A stretch of 16,023 bases of DNA from ZLKRG08 sp964565165. Lineage in GTDB: Bacteria; Actinomycetota; Actinomycetes; Nanopelagicales; Nanopelagicaceae. The DNA lies in contig CAZMDJ010000024.1 of NCBI GenBank assembly GCA_964565165.1, positions 1 through 16,023 on the forward strand. The letters run 5' to 3'. Positions 1 through 8,620 of the stretch are shown here, one piece after another (the first letter of the stretch is position 1; the number at the start of each line of letters is the position of its first letter). The notes below the pieces were generated by a model. The model was not told the DNA's origin, did no database searches, and worked only from the letters and a program-made list of their open reading frames with translations. The translations under genes were made by a program, and so were the position numbers.

Positions 1-47
1 CGACTAAGCGACGCCGTTCTGCCTTAAGACTAATCTCCAGCCCGTGA
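1..47 (+). CDS. Possible 3' tail of an upstream gene (uncertain)
   Basis: Frame 3 is open from the window edge to a TGA at 45-47, reading about 14 residues ending in ALRLISSP. That stop would overlap the dnaE GTG start as GTGA, the same junction style used repeatedly downstream (ATGA and TTGA overlaps). Frame 1 is also open to a TAA at 25-27, so the frame choice is not secure. Actinobacterial dnaE genes often follow an RluA-type pseudouridine synthase or lspA gene, but the tail is too short to identify. No promoter or terminator is visible here. Confidence 0.25.
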   Translation, partial: TKRRRSALRLISSP

Positions 48-3000
48 ACGTAATATCTTTTGCCCATCTCCATGTTCACACTGAATATTCAATGCTCGTT
101 GGAGCAGCTCGCGTCTCTGATTTAGTTAAAGATGTAGCGGCGCAAGGTATGCCTGCGATTGCGATGACAGATCATGGCAATCTCTTTGGCGCATTTGATT
201 TTTATAAGCAAGCGAAGAAGGCTGGCGTAAAGCCGATCATCGGTCTCGAAGCCTATGTCGCTCCCGAAACTCGTTTCGATAAGCGCCGTGTCCAATGGGC
301 CGAAGGCGGAGAAGATGATGTCTCTGGCGGTGGCGCGTACACGCACATGACTCTGCTTGCAGAAAATAATGAAGGGCTTGCAAACCTATATCGGTTGGCT
401 TCGCTCTCATCTCTTGAAGGTTTCTATTACAAGCCACGTATCGATCGCGAACTATTAAATAAGTACGCCAAGGGAATTATCGGAACCACCGGTTGCGTCG
501 GTGGAGAGGTAGCAACCCGTCTGCGCCTTGGCAATTACAAAGAGGCGCTTAATGCGGCATAAGAATACCGACAAATTTTCAGTAAAGATAATTTCTTCGT
601 CCAAATCATGCACCACGATATAGAAGTCGAAAATCGCGTTAAGGCAGATCTACTCAAGCTCTCTAAATATTTAATTATTTGTTTTGTTGAAAATATAGAT
701 CTTCACTACACATATAAAGAAGATGCGCAGGCTCATGAGGTACTTCTCTGCGTGCAATCAGGTTCGACCATTGCCGACCCTAAGCGTTTTAAGTTTGATG
801 GAGATCAGTTCTATTTAAAGAGCGCGGCAGAGATGCGCGAACTATTTAAAGAGCACCCAGAATCTTGCGATAACACCTTGCTAATTGCAGAGCGCGTTGA
901 TGTAAAACTTCGCGAAGCCGAGAATCTACTTCCACAATTCCCAGTTCCATCTGGCGAGAGCGAAGATTCATGGTTGGTTAAAGAATCTGAAGCTGGGCTC
1001 TCAAAAATCTTTAACGGTAAAGTTCCAGATAATTACAAAGAACGTCTACGTTTCGAATTAGATGTCATGAAGAAGATGGGTTTCCCTGGTTACTTCTTAG
1101 TTGTCGCGGACTTAGTTGGACATGCAAAGCGCACCGGAATTCGAGTTGGCCCTGGTCGTGGTTCTGCAGCTGGTTCATTAGTTGCATACGCTCTTGGAAT
1201 AACCGGTCTTGATCCAATTGAACATGGCTTACTTTTTGAGCGCTNNNNNNNNNNGAGCGCTTCTTAAATCCAGAACGTATCTCTATGACTGATATCGATC
1301 TAGATTTCGACGAACGTCGTCGCGGCGAAATGATCAAATATGCAACTGAAAAATATGGCGAAGATCGCGTTGCGCAGATCATCACATACGGAACTATTAA
1401 ATCTAAGCAATCAATTAAAGATTCGACTCGCGTACTTGGTTATCCATATGCGATCGGAGAGAAGTTAACAAAAGCTCTGCCTCCTGCAATTATGGGTAAA
1501 GATATTTCGCTTGCGGGTGTATTTGATCCAAAAGATCCGCGCCACGGCGAAGCTTCAGAATTTAGAAATCTCTATGAATCAGATCCGGATTCAAAGAAAG
1601 TTGTTGATACGGCTCGCGGCCTTGAAGGACTTAAGCGTCAGTGGGGTGTACACGCAGCTGGCGTGATTCTCTCTCGCGAACCGCTTCTTGATGTAATTCC
1701 AATTCACCGCCGCGAAAATGATGGCGCGATTATTACCCAATTCGATATGGGAGCTTGCGAAGCAACTGGTCTACTAAAGATGGATTTCCTTGGTCTACGT
1801 AACCTATCTGTATTAGATGATGCACTTATTAATATCAAAGCCAACCAAGGTATTGATGTAGTGCTTGAAGAGTTAACGCTTGATGATAAGAAAACTTACG
1901 ATCTCTTATCTCGCGGTGAAACTCTTGGTGTTTTCCAGCTTGATGGTGGACCAATGCGTTCGCTACTTAAATCGATGGCGCCAGATCACTTCGGTGATAT
2001 CTCTGCGGTTATCGCTTTGTATCGCCCAGGTCCAATGGGTGAAAATGCGCATAATAACTATGCCGATCGTAAAAATAAACGTAAGCCGGTCGAACCTATC
2101 CATCCTGATTTAGCAGAACCGCTTGCCGAGATTTTGGATGACACCTTTGGTCTTATTGTTTATCAAGAACAAGTTATGGCGATCGCTCAGAAAGTTGCGG
2201 GCTTCTCACTAGGACGTGCGGATCTTTTACGTAAGGCGATGGGTAAGAAGAATAAAGAGATTCTGGATAAGGAATACATCCCATTCTCTGAAGGTATGAA
2301 AGCCAATGGCTTTAAAGATGCTGCAATCGATCGCCTTTGGGAAACGCTGATTCCATTCTCTGATTACGCCTTTAACCGAGCGCACTCTGCAGGTTATGGT
2401 TTAGTTTCATATTGGACCGCGTACTTAAAAGCTAATTACCCAACCGAATATATGGCGGCGCTTTTAACATCAGTTCGCGACGATAAAGATAAGTCAGCGC
2501 TATATCTATCTGAATGTCGACGTATGGGTATCAAAGTTCTTCCGCCTGATGTCAACGAATCAAATGTCGAATACACACCTCGTGGCGCTGATATTCGTTT
2601 CGGACTTGCTGCGATTCGAAATGTCGGAGAAGGCGTGGTTAATTTAATTAAACAAGCCCGCGATGCCAAAGGTCGCTACCAATCATTTGGTGATTTCCTT
2701 GCAAAGGTCGACGGATCAGTATGTAACAAAAAAACTATTGAATCTTTAATTAAGGGCGGTGCATTCGATTCTCTAAATGCATCACGAAAAGGTTTGATGG
2801 CAGTTCACCTGATGGCAATTGATTCTGTTGCAGAGTCAAAGCGCGCAGAGGCAATTGGCCAATTTGATCTATTCGGTAGCGCCACCGAAACTGGCATTGC
2901 AACCGTTGAATTAGATATTCCAACTGAAGAGTGGGATAAAGCAACGCTTCTTAATCACGAACGCGAAATGCTGGGTCTATACGTATCTGATCATCCGCTA

Positions 3001-3558
3001 CTTGGCGTTGAAGGCGTACTCCGTTCGAATTCTGATATCAGCATCTCCGAATTAGCTGACGAAGAGAATGGCACCGATCGCATGGTGACCATCGCAGGTC
3101 TAATTACCGGAGTGCAACGTAAAGTTTCTCGCCAAGGTGCATCTTGGGCGATTGTGACTATCGAAGATCTCGAAGGTTCGTTAGATGCAATGTTCTTTGC
3201 AAATACATATAACCAATATGCAATGGGCTTAGTAGAAGATCGCGTAGTAAAGATTCGTGGTCGCGTTGATTGGCGTGAAGATCAGATTCGTTTCACTGCA
3301 ATGGAAATGACTGCAATCGATTTATCTAGCGGTCCTGTTGGCCCGTTCACTCTTAGTGCAAAATCGAATCAATTGACGCAGCCAGTTATCGAACGAATCA
3401 AAGAGACTCTTCGAATGCACCCAGGTAAGCGTGAAGTTCAGCTTGTTGTCAGCGATCAAGGTAAGACCACAACACATAAATTAGGTTTTCAAGTTACATC
3501 TTCACCAAGCCTCAATGCAGATTTAAAGGCGATTCTCGGACCTGACTGCGTAAAGTAG
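44..3558 (+). CDS. dnaE: DNA polymerase III alpha subunit, interrupted by an in-frame TAA and a scaffold gap
   Basis: Replicative polymerase subunit that extends DNA at the fork with the beta clamp. Start is GTG at 44; an upstream in-frame stop lies at 5-7. All parts share one reading once the gap is closed: removing 1245-1261 (10 N plus a duplicated GAGCGCT) gives 1166 codons including the stop, a normal family length. The PHP domain comes first (HLHVHTEYSML at residues 8-18; DLHY at 219-222). The palm carries the catalytic DIDLDFD motif (Asp411, Asp413) and KMDFLGLR (Asp575). QFDLF at 934-938 looks like the internal clamp-binding motif, and an OB-fold-like region follows. Oddities: TAA at 560-562 (codon 173), Val at residue 19 where Asp is usual, off-consensus residues between about 600 and 710, and Thr410 where the family has Pro before DID. 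The rest is well conserved, so sequencing error is likelier than a pseudogene. hisD follows after 9 bases. Confidence 0.95.
1245..1254. other. Scaffold gap (10 N) flanked by a duplicated 7-mer
   Basis: Ten N lie between two copies of GAGCGCT, at 1238-1244 and 1255-1261. In dnaE the expected protein is LLFERFLNPERIS, which is encoded exactly when the two copies are merged into one. The gap therefore probably hides no missing sequence: the two contig ends overlap by 7 bases and were joined with a default N spacer. Merging removes 17 bases and puts the downstream part (from 1285) back in frame with the GTG at 44. Confidence 0.92.
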
Positions 3559-3567
3559 AATTCGCTG

Positions 3568-4874
3568 GTGATTCGCCGGCTAGATCTACGAGGTAAAAAC
3601 CTCTCCAAAGCGGAGGTAAACCGCGTTATCCCGCGCGCCAAATTAGATGTGGTGGCAGCGATGGCAGCGATCGAACCAATTTTGGAAACTGTCCGCACTG
3701 GCAAAGAATCCGATTTAATCGCGCTTGGCCAGAAGTTCGATGGGGTAGCGCCACAAGCAATCCGTGTGCCAAAGCAACAGTTGGTAAATGCGTTAAATAA
3801 TCTTGAGCCAGCAATTCGCGAATCTTTAGAAATTGCCGCGCAACGTATCCGTAAAGTGCACCAAGATCAAGTTCGTCAGACAAAGATTTCAGAGGTCGAA
3901 CCTGGCGCAACTGTTACCGAAAAATGGATTCCAGTTGATCGCGTCGGTTTATATGTACCAGGTGGTCGCGCAGTCTATCCATCTAGTGTTTTGATGAATG
4001 TGATCCCGGCGCAAATTGCAGAAGTTCCTTCAATTGCAGTGGCGTCGCCACCACAAGTTGATAACAACGGTTGGCCAAATGCAACAATCCTTGCAACTTG
4101 CGAACTACTTGGCATCGATGAAGTTTATGCAATCGGTGGCGCACAAGCTGTTGCGTTATTTGCATATGGCATGGAAGGCGTCTGCGAAAAGGCAGATATG
4201 GTTACCGGCCCTGGCAATATTTATGTAGCAGCGGCAAAGCGCGCACTTCGCGGCGTAATTGGAATTGATTCAGAAGCTGGTCCTACTGAGATTGCAGTAC
4301 TTGCAGATGAAAGTGCAATCGCAGCGGATGTAGCTACAGATTTAATTAGTCAAGCTGAACACGATGTAATCGCGGCATCTGTATTAGTTACCGACTCATT
4401 GAAATTAGCCGATGCGGTAGAGGCAGAACTAAAGACCAGAGTTGCTAAAACCAAACACTCAGAACGAATTGCTACCGCACTCTCTAGCCAACAATCTGCA
4501 ATTGTTCTAGTAGATAACGTTCAACAAGGTCTAGATGTTGTTAATGCATACGCAGCAGAACACTTAGAGATTCAAACTCGAAATTCCAAGTTAGATGCAG
4601 CGCAGATTCGTAATGCTGGCGCGTGTTTATCGGGCGTTATGCGCCTGTTTCATTAGGAGATTACGCAGCAGGCTCTAATCACGTGCTACCTACTGGTGGT
4701 TGTGCATGTCATTCATCAGGTTTGTCGGTGCAATCATTCTTACGCGGAATTCACTTTGTTGAGTACAGCAAAGCAGCTTTCGATGGCATTTCAAAAACTG
4801 TAGTAACGCTTGCTAATGCAGAGGATCTACCGGCACACGGTGAAGCAATTACAGCAAGGTACGAGCATGAGTAA
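3568..4874 (+). CDS. hisD: Histidinol dehydrogenase, frameshifted by a one-base loss near 4623
   Basis: Catalyses the last two steps of histidine synthesis, oxidising L-histidinol to L-histidine with two NAD and a bound zinc. Start is GTG at 3568, nine bases after the dnaE stop. Family motifs in order: VGLYVPGGRAVYPSSVLMN, TGPGNIYVAAAKRAL, EAGPTEIAVLADESA, SQAEHD (Gln/His zinc ligands) and AAEHLEI (catalytic Glu-His). At 4621-4624 the frame breaks: GCG-TGT is read where GCG-GTG-TTT (Ala-Val-Phe) is expected, and the first frame stops at 4654-4656. One added G restores IGRYAPVSLGDYAAGSNHV and the C-terminal LPAHGEAITARY, giving about 435 residues, the normal length. Without that base the protein lacks the later Asp and His zinc ligands. 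The stop at 4872-4874 overlaps the hisC start by 8 bases. Confidence 0.95.
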
Positions 4875-5955
4875 TTGGCCAGCTTGGTTACCTTTACGCG
4901 AACAACTTCGCCCACTTACACCTTATGGCGCGCCACAAGTTCCGGCCTCTGCGCGCTTAAATACAAACGAAAATCCTTACGGACCTTCTAAGGAATTAGC
5001 AGCAGCGATTGCTAAACGAGTTGGTGAGGTAGCGACTACTTTAAATCGTTATCCAGATCGCGACGCAATTAAGTTACGTCAAGGTTTAGCGGATTATTTA
5101 AAGAAGCAGAGCGGCATCTCATTATCTGTCGAGAATATCTGGGCAGCCAATGGCAGTAACGAAATTCTGCAATCTATCTTCTTGGCATTTGGTAGTAGCA
5201 AGGCGCTTGGCTTTGTACCTTCATATTCGATGCACCCACTTATTGGAAAAGTTGCAAATGTGCAATGGGTAGATGGCGCACGTAAAGATGATTTCACTTT
5301 AGATTTACCAACTGCACTTAAGCAGATTGCATCTGAATCACCATCGCTTACCTTTATCACCACTCCAAATAATCCAACTGGGGCAGCGGTAACCATTGGG
5401 GAAATTGAAGAGTTAGCAAAAGCAACTGCGGCTATTAACGGTTTGTTGATTGTCGATGAAGCGTATGCGGAGTTCTCTAAGCAACCATCTGCTATCACTC
5501 TGATTGAGAAGTATCCAAATATTTTGGTAAGTCGCACTATGTCGAAAGCATTTGCTTTCGCTGGTGTTCGTTTAGGTTATTTAGCTGCTAACAAATTAGT
5601 TGTCGACGCGCTCCAACTAGTTCGACTTCCGTACCACCTATCTGCACTGACACAAGCTGCAGCAGAGGTGGCTTTAGATTTCCAGGATGAACTCCTGGCA
5701 GAGGTCGCAAAACTTTCATCTGATCGAGATGCGCTTGCCAAAGAACTCGTTGCTTTAGGCTTGAAGGTAATTCCATCAGATGCCAATTTCATTCTCTTTA
5801 CTGGCTTTAAGCAGAGCTCAAACGAACTTTGGCAGAAATTATTAGCTGAGGGCGTACTTATACGCGATGTAGGATTAGCTGGTTATTTACGAGTAACGAT
5901 TGGCAATGATGCCGAGAACCAAGCATTTATTAAGGCTCTGAAAGGCGCGCTATGA
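4867..5955 (+). CDS. hisC: Histidinol-phosphate aminotransferase
   Basis: PLP-dependent fold-type I transaminase that converts imidazole-acetol phosphate plus glutamate to histidinol phosphate, in the cytoplasm. The protein from the ATG at 4867 has 362 residues. Motifs: RLNTNENPYGPS near the N-terminus, NGSNEIL, TTPNNPTG, VDEAYAEF, and SRTMSKAFAFAGVRLGY with Lys227 as the PLP Schiff-base lysine. The frame is open further upstream, but family alignment begins at MSNWPAWLPLREQLRP, and an AAGGT ribosome binding site sits just before 4867. The start lies inside the end of hisD and the stop overlaps hisB as ATGA, so translation is probably coupled on both sides. HisC-type enzymes sometimes also transaminate aromatic amino acids; the sequence does not decide that. 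Confidence 0.97.
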   Translation: MSNWPAWLPLREQLRPLTPYGAPQVPASARLNTNENPYGPSKELAAAIAKRVGEVATTLNRYPDRDAIKLRQGLADYLKKQSGISLSVENIWAANGSNEILQSIFLAFGSSKALGFVPSYSMHPLIGKVANVQWVDGARKDDFTLDLPTALKQIASESPSLTFITTPNNPTGAAVTIGEIEELAKATAAINGLLIVDEAYAEFSKQPSAITLIEKYPNILVSRTMSKAFAFAGVRLGYLAANKLVVDALQLVRLPYHLSALTQAAAEVALDFQDELLAEVAKLSSDRDALAKELVALGLKVIPSDANFILFTGFKQSSNELWQKLLAEGVLIRDVGLAGYLRVTIGNDAENQAFIKALKGAL

Positions 5956-6533
5956 GAACCGCTCGTGTCGAACGTAAAACAAAAGAATCATCAGTTTTAG
6001 TTGAGATCAACTTGGATGGTTCAGGAAATGTCTCTGTTGAAACCGGAGTTCCATTCTTCGATCACATGATGAGCCAGCTTGGTAAGCATTCAGGTATTGA
6101 TCTAACTATTCAGACCAAGGGCGATATCGAAGTAGATTCACACCACACTGTTGAAGATACCTCTCTTGCATTTGGCCAAGCACTTCGCGAAGCGTTGGGC
6201 GACAAGGCGGGCATCCGTCGCTTCGGTGATGCGTTAGTTCCAATCGATGAATCGCTAACACAGGTTGCAATTGATCTCTCAGGTCGCCCATATCTTGTTT
6301 ATCGCCAACCAGAGATTGTCGAACTTATCGGAACATTCGATACCACTTTGGGTAAGCACATTTGGGAATCAATCGTTGCAGAGGCGCGCATTGCAATTCA
6401 TATCCGCGTTCTAGAAGGTCGCAACGCACACCACGTTTTTGAATCACAATTTAAAGCGGTAGCTCGCGCACTTCGCGATGCAATCAAATTAGATGGCGTT
6501 GCAGGTATTCCATCTACAAAGGGAACGCTTTGA
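5952..6533 (+). CDS. hisB: Imidazoleglycerol-phosphate dehydratase
   Basis: Monofunctional IGPD of 193 residues that removes water from imidazole glycerol phosphate to give imidazole-acetol phosphate, using two manganese ions per active site. The metal-binding repeats are visible as SHHTVEDT (His64, His65, Glu68) and AHHVFESQFKAVARAL near the C-terminus, with FFDHMMSQLGKHSG (His38, His46) before them. There is no fused histidinol-phosphatase domain, unlike the enterobacterial HisB, so that phosphatase must be encoded elsewhere. The ATG overlaps the hisC TGA as ATGA and is preceded by AAAGG. The stop overlaps the hisH start as TTGA. Confidence 0.97.
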   Translation: MRTARVERKTKESSVLVEINLDGSGNVSVETGVPFFDHMMSQLGKHSGIDLTIQTKGDIEVDSHHTVEDTSLAFGQALREALGDKAGIRRFGDALVPIDESLTQVAIDLSGRPYLVYRQPEIVELIGTFDTTLGKHIWESIVAEARIAIHIRVLEGRNAHHVFESQFKAVARALRDAIKLDGVAGIPSTKGTL

Positions 6534-7123
6534 TCGCAATTCTTGACTACGGGTCAGGAAATTTAAGATCGGCGCTACGCGCATTTGAAAGAACTGGGCG
6601 TAAGGTTTTCTTAACTTCCGATCCAGAACAGGCTGCTAATGCAGATGCACTCGTGGTTCCGGGCGTTGGTGCGTTTGGCGCATGTATGGCTGGTTTGAAA
6701 TCTGTTAACGGAGATCAAGTTATCAATGCGCGCAAAGCTGCAGGTAAACCAACTTTAGGAATCTGCGTTGGTATGCAGATTCTCTTTGATCGCGGCGTCG
6801 AACACGGTTCTTTTGATGGAGTAGGTGCGCTAACTGGCACAGTAGAGAAGATGGTGGCACCGGTATTGCCACATATGGGTTGGAACACGGTTCGTATTGA
6901 AGGTAATTCAAAGTTATTCAAAGGCGTAGAAAAAGAATCTTTCTACTTTGTGCACTCATATGCAGTTAAGAATTCAAATGCAAGTAATTATGCAGTTACT
7001 GATTACTTCGGAGAATTTATCTCTGCAATAGAAGATGGCGCAGTTTGTGCAACACAGTTCCATCCAGAAAAGAGTGGGGCGGCAGGTTTAAAGTTAATCA
7101 GTAATTGGGTGGAGAGCTTATGA
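6530..7123 (+). CDS. hisH: Imidazole glycerol phosphate synthase, glutaminase subunit
   Basis: Class I glutamine amidotransferase subunit of 197 residues that hydrolyses glutamine and passes ammonia to HisF. The catalytic triad is visible: Cys79 in LGICVGMQ, and His178 with Glu180 in QFHPEKSG. The N-terminus IAILDYGSGNLRS is the usual HisH opening and fixes the start at a TTG (6530) overlapping the hisB stop as TTGA; no ATG lies between this TTG and the conserved opening. It ends in an ATGA overlap with hisA. Its partner hisF lies one gene downstream, the usual hisH-hisA-hisF order. Confidence 0.96.
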   Translation: MIAILDYGSGNLRSALRAFERTGRKVFLTSDPEQAANADALVVPGVGAFGACMAGLKSVNGDQVINARKAAGKPTLGICVGMQILFDRGVEHGSFDGVGALTGTVEKMVAPVLPHMGWNTVRIEGNSKLFKGVEKESFYFVHSYAVKNSNASNYAVTDYFGEFISAIEDGAVCATQFHPEKSGAAGLKLISNWVESL

Positions 7124-7839
7124 AATTAGAACTATTGCCAGCAGTTGATGTTAAGGGCGGACAAGCAGTTCGCTTGGTACAAGGCGAATTAGGTAGCGAA
7201 TCTAATTACGGCTCACCACTTGAAGCAGCGTTAGATTTCCAGCGCGCAGGAGCGGAATGGATTCACTTGGTTGATCTAGATGCAGCTTTCGGAATCGGGA
7301 GCAATGCAGAGTTATTAGCTGAAGTAGTCGGCAAACTTGATATCGATGTGGAACTATCTGGCGGAATACGTGATGATGAATCGCTACGACGTGCACTTGC
7401 AACTGGTTGCCGTCGAGTAAATCTTGGTACTGCAGCGCTAGAGAATCCAGATTGGACTGCAAAGGTAATTGCAGAGTTTGGCGATCGTATTGCAGTTGGT
7501 TTAGATGTTCGTGGTCGCACATTAGCTGCACGTGGTTGGACCAAAGAGGGCGGAGATATTTTCGAAACTCTCGAGCGCTTAGATCGTGATGGTTGTGCTC
7601 GCTATGTAGTTACAGATGTAACTAAGGACGGAACTTTAAAGGGACCGAACTTAGATTTACTTCGTAGCGTCTGCGATGTAACCAAAGCTCCAGTTGTCGC
7701 ATCTGGAGGTATCTCATCACTTGCAGATATTGAAGCGCTTAAATCATTAGTTGAGATCGGTGTAGAAGGTGCAATTATGGGTAAGGCGCTTTATGCAGGC
7801 GCGTTTACTTTAGAAGAGGCGTTAAAGGTCGCAAATTAA
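7120..7839 (+). CDS. priA: Phosphoribosyl isomerase, HisA with PriA-type (HisA/TrpF) features
   Basis: A (beta/alpha)8-barrel isomerase of 239 residues. HisA converts ProFAR to PRFAR in histidine synthesis; actinobacterial PriA also does the TrpF reaction (PRA to CdRP). Residues matching the mycobacterial PriA set are visible: Asp10, Arg18, Asp129, the ARGW loop with Arg138 and Trp140, and Asp170 in TKDGTLKGPNL. The ARGW loop is what marks PriA off from plain HisA. No trpF accompanies the trp genes here, which fits dual function. Dual activity is inferred, not shown. The frame is open back to 7105, but the ATG at 7120 starts MKLELLPAVDV, sits after GGTGGAGAG and overlaps the hisH stop as ATGA, so I use it. 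Confidence 0.95.
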   Translation: MKLELLPAVDVKGGQAVRLVQGELGSESNYGSPLEAALDFQRAGAEWIHLVDLDAAFGIGSNAELLAEVVGKLDIDVELSGGIRDDESLRRALATGCRRVNLGTAALENPDWTAKVIAEFGDRIAVGLDVRGRTLAARGWTKEGGDIFETLERLDRDGCARYVVTDVTKDGTLKGPNLDLLRSVCDVTKAPVVASGGISSLADIEALKSLVEIGVEGAIMGKALYAGAFTLEEALKVAN

Positions 7840-8606
7840 TGTCACTTTCAATCCGCATCATTCCTTGCTTAGACGTGACCGATGGCCGCGTTGTTAAAGG
7901 CGTGAACTTTGTTAATTTGGTAGATGCTGGTGATCCAGTTGAATTGGCTAAGACATATAACAATGAAGGTGCGGACGAACTTACCTTTTTAGATATCTCT
8001 GCAAGTAGCGGTGGTCGCGATACAACCATTGAAGTTGTACGCAAGACTGCAGAAGAGGTATTTATTCCGCTAACAGTCGGTGGCGGAATTCGTAGCGTTG
8101 AAGATGTTGATCGCTTACTTCGCTCTGGTGCAGATAAAGTAAGTATCAACACCGCGGCAATTAAACGACCAGAATTAATTTCTGAAATCGCAACTCGATT
8201 TGGTTCTCAAGTTTTAGTTTTATCAGTTGATGCTCGTCGCGCAGCTAATGGTTATGAAGTTACAACACATGGTGGTCGCGAGAGTGCTGGGATTGATGCG
8301 CTTGAGTGGATTAAGAAATCATGCGATCTGGGTGTCGGAGAAATTCTCCTTAATTCAATGGATGCAGATGGAACACGTGCAGGTTATGACTTACAGATGC
8401 TCGATGAGGTTAGACCTATCTGTCCTGTTCCATTAATTGCATCAGGCGGAGCAGGGAAGTTAGAAGACTTTGCAACAGCGCTTGATTCAGGTGCAGATGC
8501 GCTACTGGCAGCCAGCGTCTTCCATTTCGGAACCTTCAGAATCTCGGATGTTAAGAAGTATCTAAGCGGCCGCGGATATAACGTCCGTGAGAGCCATTTG
8601 GGATAA
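7839..8606 (+). CDS. hisF: Imidazole glycerol phosphate synthase, cyclase subunit
   Basis: The (beta/alpha)8-barrel cyclase of IGP synthase, 255 residues. It uses HisH-derived ammonia to turn PRFAR into imidazole glycerol phosphate and AICAR. The catalytic acid/base pair is visible as Asp12 in IPCLDVTDGRVVKG and Asp131 in LSVDARR, matching the standard HisF pair. Phosphate-binding loops include LTVGGGIRS, VSINTAA and LIASGGAGKLEDF. The start shares one base with the hisA stop (TAATG). hisI follows after 14 bases. Confidence 0.97.
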   Translation: MSLSIRIIPCLDVTDGRVVKGVNFVNLVDAGDPVELAKTYNNEGADELTFLDISASSGGRDTTIEVVRKTAEEVFIPLTVGGGIRSVEDVDRLLRSGADKVSINTAAIKRPELISEIATRFGSQVLVLSVDARRAANGYEVTTHGGRESAGIDALEWIKKSCDLGVGEILLNSMDADGTRAGYDLQMLDEVRPICPVPLIASGGAGKLEDFATALDSGADALLAASVFHFGTFRISDVKKYLSGRGYNVRESHLG

Positions 8607-8620
8607 GGCAAACTAAGGCC

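Noticed and set aside
1..43. Promoter of dnaE
   Set aside because: No convincing -35/-10 pair is visible, and an open frame appears to run through to 47.
560..610. Stop-codon recoding or a split dnaE with a separate second gene starting at 608
   Set aside because: TAA is not a selenocysteine or pyrrolysine codon, the frame does not change, no ribosome binding site of note precedes the ATG at 608, and the break falls within the PHP domain rather than between domains.
1880..2113. Alternative-frame ORFs within dnaE, hisD, hisF and the DsbA-like gene
   Set aside because: They overlap well-supported genes throughout and show unnatural composition.
4600..4660. Programmed frameshift in hisD
   Set aside because: No slippery heptamer or stable downstream structure is visible at the shift, and hisD is not known to use frameshifting. 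Loss of one G is simpler.
5094..5537. Long antisense open frame opposite hisC (147 codons)
   Set aside because: It lies wholly inside a clear hisC, its product has no recognisable motif, and such frames arise from the codon bias of the coding strand. The same holds for the other minus-strand frames.
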